Origin: Halieaceae bacterium
Lineage (GTDB): Bacteria > Pseudomonadota > Gammaproteobacteria > Pseudomonadales > Halieaceae
NCBI GenBank assembly: GCA_018666295.1
Contig: JABIZW010000061.1
Span: forward strand, 1-5,559
Length of the DNA stretch: 5,559 nucleotides
Reading direction: 5' to 3'
The notes under the pieces were generated by a model. It made no database searches. It had not been told where the DNA came from and was given only the letters and a program-made list of their open reading frames with translations. Of this stretch, positions 1-5,559 are shown piece by piece. Positions within the stretch are counted from its first letter, which is position 1, and every line of letters begins with the position of its first letter. Both the position numbers and the translations under genes were made by a program.

Positions 1-1315
1 ACCGCGCTTTTTCGCCCCCCGAAAAAGGACCAATGACTTCTTTTGCGCGCTCGCCCTTAAAATTAAATCCGCCCAAAAAGTCAAAAATAGCTTGCTCACG
101 CACACCAGGCCGCAGTCGTTGCAAGTGGAGCAGTGGGCTTGCCTCCAAGTCCAAAACCTCCAACTGCTGCTGATCGAAATAGCCAATACGTAAGTGCGCA
201 CCTGTGACGCGCCTGCCCGCCAGCAATGGCAAGGCACCTGTCAGCCCTTTCAAAAAGGTGGACTTCCCCGCCCCATTTTTACCGAGTAAACCAATGCGGT
301 CGCCTGGATGCAGGGACAGTGAAACACCCTGTAACACCACCTCCTCGCCGTAACCCAGTGTCACTTCGTCGATCGACAACAAGGGGTCGCTGCTCTTGCC
401 TGGCTCGGGAAACTGAAAATAGAAAGGAGAGTCCGCGTGGGCAGGTGCCACAGCCTCCATACGCTCTAAGGCTTTGAGGCGACTTTGTGCTTGCTTTGCT
501 TTCGTCGCTTTAGCGCGAAACCGGCGCACGAAGTCTTCAATGTGCTCAATTTCACGTTGCTGGCGCGCAAACTGGGCGCGCTGCTGGGCCATGCGCTCGG
601 CGCGCTGCTGCTCAAAAGCCGAGTAGCCACCCCGGTACGTAAAGAGCTGTTCCTGCTCAAGACTTAATGTTCGCTCGCAAATGGCGTCGATGAAATCGCG
701 GTCGTGCGAAATCATCATCAACGTCCCGTCGTAACGCAAAAGCCACATCTGTAACCACAGCATGGTGTCGAGATCGAGGTGATTGGTCGGCTCATCAAGC
801 AGCAGGACATCGGACGGCGTCATGAGTGCTCGAGCGAGATTAAGCCTCACACGCCAGCCTCCAGAAAAGTCCGTCACCGTCGACTCGAGGTCTGCTCGGG
901 TGAAACCCAGACCCAGTAGTAGTTGCTCAGCTCGGCGCGGTGCGCTGTAGCCGTCAAGTGTGTCGAGCTCCTGATACAAATAGGCCGCGCGCTCATAGTC
1001 TTCAGTGCGTTCGGCCGTCGCAATCTCCTGCGTCAACTTAAAAACGGCCGCATCGCCGCCCATGACAAAGTTCAGCGCCGTATCGTCACTCGCCTCGAGC
1101 TCCTGAGCCATATGGGCAATCCGCAATCCCGCCATACCGCGTATGTGTCCCTGATCAGAGGCAAGATCCCCCAAGAGCAGCGAAAACAAACTCGACTTTC
1201 CGGTTCCATTGGCACCAATCAGTGCCAGCTTTTGGCCCGGCTGCAAGGTGGCAGAGGCGTTTTGCATTAAGAGCTTAGACCCTCGACGCAGACTGATATT
1301 TTCTAAAATAATCAC
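1..1315 (-). CDS. yheS: YheS-like ABC-F ATPase, C-terminus off the left edge
   Basis: This is a soluble ABC-F protein with two nucleotide-binding domains and no membrane segment. Members of the family bind the ribosome and act in translation, and this one resembles E. coli YheS. In domain 1 I see Walker A GANGTGKS (34-41), signature FSGGW (150-154), Walker B LLLDEPTNHLD (171-181, catalytic E175) and H-loop SHDRD (H204). A basic, Gln-rich linker follows (about 239-280, including FRAKATKAKQAQS). Domain 2 has Walker A GKNGAGKST (345-353) and signature FSGGEKAR (431-438). The window ends there, so the second Walker B and the C-terminal extension are missing; 438 residues are visible against about 637 in E. 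coli YheS. The GTG at 1315 is chosen because it gives the family's N-terminus (IILENISLRRG) and no ATG lies between it and the in-frame stop at 1361-1363. Its Shine-Dalgarno site is poor. The family call is firm; orthology to yheS is likely but not proven. Confidence 0.92.
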   Translation of the reverse strand, partial: MIILENISLRRGSKLLMQNASATLQPGQKLALIGANGTGKSSLFSLLLGDLASDQGHIRGMAGLRIAHMAQELEASDDTALNFVMGGDAAVFKLTQEIATAERTEDYERAAYLYQELDTLDGYSAPRRAEQLLLGLGFTRADLESTVTDFSGGWRVRLNLARALMTPSDVLLLDEPTNHLDLDTMLWLQMWLLRYDGTLMMISHDRDFIDAICERTLSLEQEQLFTYRGGYSAFEQQRAERMAQQRAQFARQQREIEHIEDFVRRFRAKATKAKQAQSRLKALERMEAVAPAHADSPFYFQFPEPGKSSDPLLSIDEVTLGYGEEVVLQGVSLSLHPGDRIGLLGKNGAGKSTFLKGLTGALPLLAGRRVTGAHLRIGYFDQQQLEVLDLEASPLLHLQRLRPGVREQAIFDFLGGFNFKGERAKEVIGPFSGGEKAR

Positions 1316-1489
1316 GCTAGTTGCTGTATCTCTTAGTGCACTGACTGCAAAAAAAGATCGTTAAACCTCCTCTCGCAGAGCACATCGTTGGGTGTGGCAC
1401 CGCGGGTCGATGCGTCAATCACGTATCAACCGGTCAGTGTGTTCGTCGTTTCTAAAGTGATGAGTCCGTCCCTGGCTCACACTTGGATT
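1316..1489 (-). other. Intergenic leader between the M19 gene and the ABC-F gene
   Basis: These 174 bases separate the dipeptidase stop from the GTG start of the ABC-F gene. An imperfect hairpin follows the dipeptidase stop (arms 1476-1482 and 1457-1464, one bulge) but lacks a T-run, so it is at best a weak terminator. A strong AGGAGG (1366-1371 on the minus strand) has no ATG, GTG or TTG at normal distance and lies 50 bases before the ABC-F start. I found no convincing promoter with good boxes. Whether the ABC-F gene has its own promoter or is read through from upstream cannot be decided from the sequence. Confidence 0.5.
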
Positions 1490-2770
1490 TCAGGACAGTT
1501 CGGGGACCGTTCGTTGCTTCTCGACCGCTTTCCATACTCGAACGAAGTTGCCCCCCCAAATTTTTTGAATATCGGACGCTGAGTACCCTCTTAGGAGCAG
1601 GCCTAGAGTGACGTTAAAAGACTCACTCGCGTCGTTGTAACTCGGGATACCACTTCCATGATTGAAGTCCGTACCTATACCCACGTGATCCACACCCACA
1701 AGAGCGACAATATGGTCAATGTGATCGAGCATCGTCTCTAGTGAAATCGGACCCAGTAACGCGCGTACCCCACCCAAGAACGTGGTTTTAATCGCCGGGT
1801 CCTTGATTTCCCAATAAAGCTCAAAGGGATACAGGTAGTCCTCGTCGATACCTGCCTCACGACGCATCTTACGAATAGCACCGTCGATCGCCGGATCGTT
1901 TGAGTCAAATAAATAACCCGCAAACGGCGCCACATGCACCACGCCCTCGCCCGCCGCAATGCGTCGTATCTCTCGGTCACTCAAGTTGCGGCTTACATCG
2001 GTGAGTGCACGCGCATTTGAGTGACTGGCGACAACCGGCGCAGTCGATTGTGCAACGACCTGCAAGGTCGCTGCAGTGGATAACTGTGAGACGTCAATTA
2101 CGGCTCCTAGCGCATTAAAGTGCCCTACCGCAGCAACACCCTTTGATGAGAGCCCACCGTGTTCAGCGGTCACCTCACGCTCTCCCGTTGCCGCGTTAAA
2201 CAGGGGGCGAGATGAGTCTGCAAAGTCATTGTGCCCCATGTGCGTGAGCGCAAACATGCGAACGCCTTGATTGTAAAAATAATCAATCGCGCTGACGTCC
2301 TCTCCAAAAATAAGTGCATTTTGGAAACTCAGGACAATAGCCCGCTCTCCTTCGGCGACGGTCGCCAATAACGCATCAGCACTCTTGACGAGGCTTGTCC
2401 TGTTCCCGCTCTCCTCAACAAGCGCGATCACCGCCCTCAGTTTGTCGTCTGCAACACGGCGTGCATCGGCAAAACCTTGCTCGTTTCGGGGTTTCGGACC
2501 AACGGCAAGCGCCATGACAACAGCGTCGAGCTGGCCGTCTCGCATTTTTTCGGGAGCGACTTTCGAGAGCCCATCGGGACCCACGTACATGGACGGTTTA
2601 CCCAAAATCTCAATATCCGCGTGCGCGTCGAGCGTTAAACTTTGCTCGTGAATGACTCGCGCCCGCTCGACAAGTGCGTCGTCAAGATTTGCCGTGGCAA
2701 CAAGCGGAAGTGCTGCCACAAGAAACGTCAGCAACGCCTTTAATGTGGAGTTGATCATGATGATGCGCAT
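1490..2770 (-). CDS. Secreted M19 (renal dipeptidase-type) metallopeptidase-like protein with altered metal site
   Basis: The 426-residue product has a Sec signal peptide (hydrophobic core about 11-26, likely cleavage after ATA at residue 27), so it should act in the periplasm or outside. The rest matches peptidase family M19, zinc enzymes that cleave dipeptides. Visible landmarks are LDAHAD (H50 and D52, the HxD ligand pair), SFQNA (149-152 region), THMGHNDFADS (176-186), IDVSQLS (225-231), APVVASHSNARAL (H250) and VGIGTDF (D368), with GGNFVRVW near the C-terminus. Aligned by eye with human DPEP1, the bridging Glu (E125) is Q150 and the ligand His (H198) is Q229 here, while the equivalents of H20, D22, H219 and D288 remain. 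It may therefore bind one metal, use another substrate, or not be a peptidase. The start at 2770 lies 10 bases after the stop of the upstream isomerase gene, suggesting co-transcription and coupled translation; ATG at 2758 is a possible alternative that still leaves a signal peptide. Confidence 0.92.
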   Translation of the reverse strand: MRIIMINSTLKALLTFLVAALPLVATANLDDALVERARVIHEQSLTLDAHADIEILGKPSMYVGPDGLSKVAPEKMRDGQLDAVVMALAVGPKPRNEQGFADARRVADDKLRAVIALVEESGNRTSLVKSADALLATVAEGERAIVLSFQNALIFGEDVSAIDYFYNQGVRMFALTHMGHNDFADSSRPLFNAATGEREVTAEHGGLSSKGVAAVGHFNALGAVIDVSQLSTAATLQVVAQSTAPVVASHSNARALTDVSRNLSDREIRRIAAGEGVVHVAPFAGYLFDSNDPAIDGAIRKMRREAGIDEDYLYPFELYWEIKDPAIKTTFLGGVRALLGPISLETMLDHIDHIVALVGVDHVGIGTDFNHGSGIPSYNDASESFNVTLGLLLRGYSASDIQKIWGGNFVRVWKAVEKQRTVPELS

Positions 2771-2780
2771 GAGCTACCGG

Positions 2781-3626
2781 TTACTCGCCAGCCGCCTTCT
2801 TCACAGGCAGTAACGCATCGTACTCGGGCTTCTCACCCTTTGCCTGAGCGATGAACGTGTTTCTTATCGCCTCGCCATCGAGCATGGAGGCGTTCCAAGT
2901 TGCAATGTAATCAAGACCGTCGGCCGTGCTGTGGTCTCGTGCGTAATTCACCATCCGTTTGGCACCCGAAACCGCCAATGGCGCGTGCGCAGCTATTTGT
3001 CGTGCAATGACCATGACAGCTTCGAGCATCTCTTCAGCCGAGTCATAAACCTCGTTAACCAAGCCAATCTCTCTCGCTTTCTCCGCACCAACGCGCTCCG
3101 CGGTGTAGGACATTTGGCGCGCCCAGCCCTCGGGTATCAATTTCACCAAACGCGGGTAGGTACCCACGTCTGCTGTCATACCAATCGCGGTCTCGTGAAC
3201 CGAGAAAAACGCATCTTTAGTAGCGTAACGGCAGTCGCAGGCGGTAATGAGGTCCATAGCGCCACCCACCGACGCCCCCTGAATAGCGACGAGTACGGGC
3301 ATGCGCGCTTCCTCAAGGCAGGTAAACGCGTCTTGCAGCGCCATACAGTGATGCCGAAACGCCTCAGCGCGAACAAATCGACTGCCGCTGGCGGGACCGT
3401 CTAAACCCCCTTCTGTGAACACGGAGATGTCCATACCTGACGAGAAGTGCCGACCTTCTGCGGACAACACAATCACGCGAGCTGCGGCGTCTCTGGACAG
3501 CGCATTGACCGCGTCGGGCAGTTCGGTCCAGAACGACGGAATCATCGAGTTCGCTTTCTCAGGACGGTTAAATCGAATATGGGCAATTCCATCTTCCAGG
3601 GTAAGATCAAAACACTCATAGCTCAT
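2781..3626 (-). CDS. Crotonase-family enzyme, probable delta(3,5)-delta(2,4)-dienoyl-CoA isomerase
   Basis: This 281-residue cytoplasmic protein has the enoyl-CoA hydratase/isomerase fold. The N-terminal strand region (FNRPEKANSM), the first oxyanion-hole segment (SSGMD, about 63-67) and the second (GASVGGAMDL, about 117-126) are all present. Three acidic residues fall where dienoyl-CoA isomerase (ECH1) has its catalytic Asp176, Glu196 and Asp204: D125 in AMDLITACD, E145 in SVHET and D153 in MTADVGT. The C-terminal YARDHSTADGLDYIATWN also closely follows ECH1. Known enzymes of this type shift double bonds in 3,5-dienoyl-CoA made during beta-oxidation of unsaturated fatty acids; the exact substrate here is inferred. 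GTG at 3629 directly precedes ATG at 3626. I chose the ATG because GAGGAG at 3634-3639 sits seven bases before it, against only four before the GTG. The gene follows a terminator, so it should start its own transcript, which continues into the M19 gene. A plain enoyl-CoA hydratase is less likely. Confidence 0.92.
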   Translation of the reverse strand: MSYECFDLTLEDGIAHIRFNRPEKANSMIPSFWTELPDAVNALSRDAAARVIVLSAEGRHFSSGMDISVFTEGGLDGPASGSRFVRAEAFRHHCMALQDAFTCLEEARMPVLVAIQGASVGGAMDLITACDCRYATKDAFFSVHETAIGMTADVGTYPRLVKLIPEGWARQMSYTAERVGAEKAREIGLVNEVYDSAEEMLEAVMVIARQIAAHAPLAVSGAKRMVNYARDHSTADGLDYIATWNASMLDGEAIRNTFIAQAKGEKPEYDALLPVKKAAGE

Positions 3627-3633
3627 CACGTTT

Positions 3634-3639
3634 CTCCTC
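3634..3639 (-). promoter_or_regulatory. Ribosome binding site of the isomerase gene
   Basis: The minus strand reads GAGGAG followed by AAACGTG and then ATG. The seven-base spacing favours the ATG at 3626 over the adjoining GTG at 3629, which would be only four bases away. Confidence 0.75.
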
Positions 3640-3642
3640 GTT

Positions 3643-3698
3643 GTTTTAGTTGCGCCTGCGGTCGGTCATGGATTCTCGCACAGAGCACACGTTTTAGT
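3643..3698. repeat. Pair of GTTTTAGTYGC direct repeats before the isomerase gene
   Basis: The plus strand has GTTTTAGTTGC at 3643-3653 and GTTTTAGTCGC at 3691-3701, 48 bases apart with one mismatch in eleven. Both lie in the short leader between the terminator and the isomerase start. The spacing and position would suit a repressor or activator binding twice, but no regulator is known from this window and chance cannot be excluded. Confidence 0.35.
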
Positions 3699-3712
3699 CG
3701 CTTTTGAAACAT

Positions 3713-3736
3713 AAAAAAGGCCACGCAAACGTGGCC
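3713..3736 (-). terminator. Intrinsic terminator after the duplicated secreted-protein gene
   Basis: On the minus strand GGCCACG, loop TTTG and CGTGGCC form a perfect seven-base-pair stem, followed at once by six T residues (3718-3713). It begins 22 bases after the stop of the gene at 3759 and closes that transcript before the isomerase gene. On the plus strand the hairpin is not followed by T residues, so it works in one direction only. Confidence 0.9.
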
Positions 3737-3758
3737 CAAAAACGATCTTGTGCGGCAC

Positions 3759-4547
3759 CTACATGCCGGGACGACCCAGAACCTGCTCCGTCATCAGAGC
3801 CTCGCCCGTGCAACTTACCAATTGGTAGTAATCCATCCGTCCGCGCCATCCGCCCTTGGCGTACCACTCTTGGTGCTCCATCAAACCTGCCATATCGGGA
3901 TAAACAACCACGTGAGCGAACTCACCCGCGGCATCGCCCCCACCAATGTTTGGATACATCATGAACCAGGCGATGTTGCCAAGCCCGTCAGGATTGTCAT
4001 TAACGAACTGCGTGTGAGCGGCATTCAGATCATCGTGAGACACACCGTCTTTTCGCGTACACCAATTCCATGTCACCACTCGCTCATTGTCCGCATTCAT
4101 TGCCTGAACATCGGTCCACATCGTAAACATTGGTGCAAATTTAACATTGCACGACGCCATCTCTTGCCACTGAGCATTCAGCTTCTGACCCGACTTACCG
4201 GACAGCCACTTGTCCCAAGACGTCCCCGCATTTTTAAAATCGGTGACTAAGAAGTCGACAAAATCGGCAGGATAAGGATTCATGGCATTGTTGTGGGTTG
4301 CGAGAGGGAACTGCCGGACCGAGACCACCTCCGCGTCATTTTGTTTGGCCCATTTTCGATATCGATCGAAGAATTTTTCATAGTCACTTAAAGAAACGCC
4401 GTCATTTAACGTGCAGAGATTTGCCTGCACCGACATGGGCTCTGCAGGATCCATTCCTCCGGTAAATGTCGCGTGATCATCTGCCAGCGCGAAAGGCACA
4501 GCGAGTGAAATAATTGAACCCAATAAGACCTTTTTAATCGCTTTCAT
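3759..4547 (-). CDS. Secreted protein of unknown function with two similar cysteine-bracketed halves
   Basis: I do not recognise this 262-residue protein as a named family. It opens with a clear Sec signal peptide (MKAIKK, then a hydrophobic stretch, ALA-DDHA cleavage after residue 22), so it is exported. The mature part is an internal duplication. Half one starts CTLNDGVSLSD (45-55) and ends SCN (C133); half two starts CTRKDGVSHDD (163-173) and ends SCT (C246). Between them a strand-like segment also repeats (DFVDFLVTD at 95-103, EFAHVVVYPD at 209-218), each followed by an aromatic-rich helix-like stretch (W114, W228). The four cysteines of the mature protein are exactly the two pairs, suggesting one disulfide per half. 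The arrangement resembles a tandem ferredoxin-like or dimeric alpha/beta-barrel fold; that is inference. The ATG is supported by GGGAG six bases upstream (4554-4558). Its own terminator lies downstream, so it is probably monocistronic. Confidence 0.88.
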   Translation of the reverse strand: MKAIKKVLLGSIISLAVPFALADDHATFTGGMDPAEPMSVQANLCTLNDGVSLSDYEKFFDRYRKWAKQNDAEVVSVRQFPLATHNNAMNPYPADFVDFLVTDFKNAGTSWDKWLSGKSGQKLNAQWQEMASCNVKFAPMFTMWTDVQAMNADNERVVTWNWCTRKDGVSHDDLNAAHTQFVNDNPDGLGNIAWFMMYPNIGGGDAAGEFAHVVVYPDMAGLMEHQEWYAKGGWRGRMDYYQLVSCTGEALMTEQVLGRPGM

Positions 4548-4553
4548 TGATTG

Positions 4554-4558
4554 CTCCC
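4554..4558 (-). promoter_or_regulatory. Ribosome binding site of the duplicated secreted-protein gene
   Basis: The minus strand reads GGGAG, then six bases (CAATCA), then the ATG at 4547. The spacing is normal and supports this start, which also gives a complete signal peptide. Confidence 0.7.
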
Positions 4559-4654
4559 ATCCTTTGTTGGTGGAGCGCTACACGTACATGAAGACAGAAC
4601 ACGCACACGGCTCTCCAGTCACCAGTCTAGGAACTCACGGGTCGATCACCACTT

Positions 4655-4683
4655 TTTCTATGCCTCGCTGCCTGCTTTGTCAC
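4655..4683 (-). promoter_or_regulatory. Weak sigma-70-like promoter candidate for the secreted-protein gene
   Basis: On the minus strand GTGACA (4683-4678, five of six matches to TTGACA) is followed by a 17-base spacer and TAGAAA (4660-4655, four of six matches to TATAAT). Initiation a few bases further on would leave a leader of roughly 100 bases before the ATG at 4547. This is found by eye only and such matches occur by chance. Confidence 0.3.
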
Positions 4684-4756
4684 GATTGGAAAGCATGAGT
4701 CTTCGGTAAAAGGTGTCTGCCTCACCGCTCTGATTAGTAGGGTGTTATAGCCTGCC

Positions 4757-4777
4757 ACAGCGTGACAGGACAGCGTG
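4757..4777. repeat. ACAGCGTG direct repeat with 13-base period
   Basis: ACAGCGTG occurs at 4757-4764 and again at 4770-4777 on the plus strand, separated by ACAGG. The first copy also forms part of an imperfect inverted repeat (CCTG-C-CAC-AGC-GTG-A-CAGG, 4751-4769). It could be an operator, but nothing else supports that. Confidence 0.35.
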
Positions 4778-4839
4778 CTGCGCATCCCATACCGAGCGCA
4801 GAGCGACGTTTGATGAGCTGTCCGTCGGACTCGAAAAGA

Positions 4840-4878
4840 CTAAAGCACCAGCAGCACCAGCAGCAGCACCAAGATCAT
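4840..4878 (-). CDS. Possible 12-residue hydrophobic micro-ORF overlapping the amidase stop (doubtful)
   Basis: The amidase stop and an ATG overlap as TGATG (4880-4876), an arrangement that allows re-initiation. The frame reads MILVLLLVLLVL and stops at TAG (4842-4840). It is wholly hydrophobic because it reads through the triplet repeat in the Leu/Val frame. No good Shine-Dalgarno site is seen other than coupling to the amidase. It could be a tiny membrane or leader peptide, or merely a by-product of the repeat, which I consider more likely. Confidence 0.15.
   Translation of the reverse strand: MILVLLLVLLVL
4844..4870. repeat. Short AGC/ACC trinucleotide repeat just after the amidase stop
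   Basis: Twenty-seven bases are made only of AGC and ACC triplets on the plus strand (units AGCACC, AGC, AGCACC, AGC, AGC, AGCACC). Read on the minus strand this is a run of GGT and GCT triplets starting seven bases beyond the amidase stop codon. Its triplet structure looks like replication slippage. Confidence 0.7.
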
Positions 4879-5559
4879 CAGAGCACGCTCATGTCGCCTG
4901 CGTTTACTGTTGGTTTGTAAGTGGGTACGGGTGAACCCCCACCGGTTTTTTCAAAAGCTAATGCAACGGAAAGTAAAAGCGCGTCGGCACCTGCACTGCC
5001 CATAAAGGAGGCGCCCACAGGTACGCCCGCTATAGTACCCATGGGCACTGTGATGTTCGGATACCCACTAATGGCGGCCATAGAGCCTGCACCCGCCCAA
5101 GCGGGCCAGACGTCTCCATTGACAACGTCGGCTCGCGGCGACACAGGACCACTCGGCGCCATGAGCACCTGCACATTGTGCGCGTCTAACAGCGCGTTAA
5201 TACCACGCGCCCGTGTCGTCTCTCTTATGAGCGTCAATGCGTCTTGGTACTCCACACTGCTCAATGCGGGCTGCACCAGTGCCGACTCAAAAATATCTTG
5301 CCCAAAAATAGCGTGCTCAATCTCGGCGTTTTCCGTGTTGAACGCCACTAACTCAGCAAGACTCCGAATCGGAATATCGGCCGGCGATTCAACAAGATAC
5401 TTATCGAGCAGCGCCTTAAACTCGATTTCAAGAACCTTTCTCGACGCACTGTAGAATCCGGGCGGGGTGTCTGGCACTGTTTCAATGTGAATGATCTCAG
5501 CACCCACCGCCTGCAAACGAGCAATGGCCTTATCGAACTGCGCATTGAGCCTGGGATTA
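4878..5559 (-). CDS. Amidase signature family hydrolase, C-terminal part only
   Basis: The frame is open to the right edge, so the start and N-terminal half are outside the window; 226 residues are visible. A TTG at 5516 is in frame but is internal, because coding sequence of the same type continues upstream of it. The visible part matches the C-terminal region of amidase-signature enzymes of the peptide-amidase type: the LAELVAFNTENAEIEHAIFGQ segment (key residues FN and FGQ, visible residues about 68-87), a VLMAPSGP strand, then MAAISGYPNITVPMG (about 160-174) and GVPVGASFMG (about 178-187), ending with LALAFEKT-like helix sequence. These enzymes hydrolyse amide bonds using a Ser-cisSer-Lys triad, which cannot be inspected here, so activity and substrate remain open. 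Whether it has a signal peptide is also unknown. The last 20 residues (PTYKPTVNAGDMSVL) are not a family motif. Confidence 0.9.
   Translation of the reverse strand, partial: NPRLNAQFDKAIARLQAVGAEIIHIETVPDTPPGFYSASRKVLEIEFKALLDKYLVESPADIPIRSLAELVAFNTENAEIEHAIFGQDIFESALVQPALSSVEYQDALTLIRETTRARGINALLDAHNVQVLMAPSGPVSPRADVVNGDVWPAWAGAGSMAAISGYPNITVPMGTIAGVPVGASFMGSAGADALLLSVALAFEKTGGGSPVPTYKPTVNAGDMSVL

Larger units (their letters stand above)
4548..4877 (-). other. 330-base intergenic region between amidase and secreted-protein gene
   Basis: No gene of normal size is supported here. From right to left it holds a GGTGCT/GCT repeat with a possible 12-codon reading frame at the amidase stop, a GTCCG-A-CGGAC inverted repeat (about 4821-4831), a direct repeat of ACAGCGTG with 13-base period (4757-4777), a weak promoter candidate (4655-4683) and the ribosome binding site of the next gene. 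I see no T-tailed hairpin that would end amidase transcription. Confidence 0.6.

Noticed and set aside
923..1270. A 115-codon plus-strand frame inside the ABC-F gene
   Set aside because: It lies opposite the ABC-F coding sequence with all its family motifs and its own product shows no recognisable domain.
1457..1482. Hairpin after the M19 gene as an intrinsic terminator
   Set aside because: The stem is imperfect, with a bulge, and there is no T-run after it, so I only mention it as part of the intergenic leader.
2931..3404. A 157-codon plus-strand frame opposite the isomerase gene
   Set aside because: The minus-strand crotonase explains this DNA fully; the plus-strand product is rich in His, Arg and Ser without a domain, typical of an antisense shadow.
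3750..4250. A 166-codon plus-strand frame opposite the secreted-protein gene
   Set aside because: It overlaps a minus-strand gene with a signal peptide, ribosome binding site, internal duplication and terminator; nothing supports the plus-strand frame.
4735..4768. TATAAC on the minus strand (about 4749-4744) as a -10 box
   Set aside because: No acceptable -35 box is found at 16 to 18 bases upstream, and the sigma-54 pattern does not fit either.
4844..4870. AGC/ACC repeat as a CRISPR or other array
   Set aside because: The units are three to six bases long with no spacers; it is simple triplet repetition.
4921..5454. A 177-codon plus-strand frame opposite the amidase
   Set aside because: The minus strand carries conserved amidase motifs over the same stretch; the antisense product is low in complexity and has no known motif.

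Overview
The window is an ordinary-looking bacterial chromosomal segment of about 5.6 kb. All five supported protein genes lie on the minus strand. Moderate GC, Shine-Dalgarno sites, Sec signal peptides, a YheS-type ABC-F protein and a short-chain-style intrinsic terminator fit a gammaproteobacterium. A marine or aquatic heterotroph is my guess from the style of the proteins; no marker gene in the window fixes the taxon.

Layout in order of transcription (right to left): (1) 5559-4878, the C-terminal part of an amidase-signature-family hydrolase whose N-terminal half, with the catalytic Ser-Ser-Lys triad, lies beyond the right edge. (2) 4877-4548, a 330-base gap holding a GGTGCT/GCT repeat directly after the amidase stop, a 13-base-period direct repeat and a weak promoter candidate. 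(3) 4547-3759, a secreted protein of unknown function built from two similar halves, each bracketed by a pair of cysteines and closed by a clear intrinsic terminator at 3713-3736. (4) 3626-2781, a crotonase-fold enzyme closest to delta(3,5)-delta(2,4)-dienoyl-CoA isomerases. (5) 2770-1490, a signal-peptide-bearing M19 (renal dipeptidase type) protein starting 10 bases after gene 4, so the two probably form one transcription unit. (6) 1315-1, the first 438 residues of a YheS-like ABC-F ATPase, starting at GTG and running off the left edge.

The genes do not form an obvious single pathway. The isomerase points to beta-oxidation of unsaturated fatty acids, the M19 protein and the amidase to hydrolysis of amide or peptide bonds, and the ABC-F protein to ribosome-associated translation functions. 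I see no mobile element, CRISPR array, RNA gene or defence system. The points most worth a second look are the M19 protein, in which two of the usual metal ligands appear as glutamine, and the internally duplicated secreted protein. I find no convincing evidence of a wholly new biological system here.
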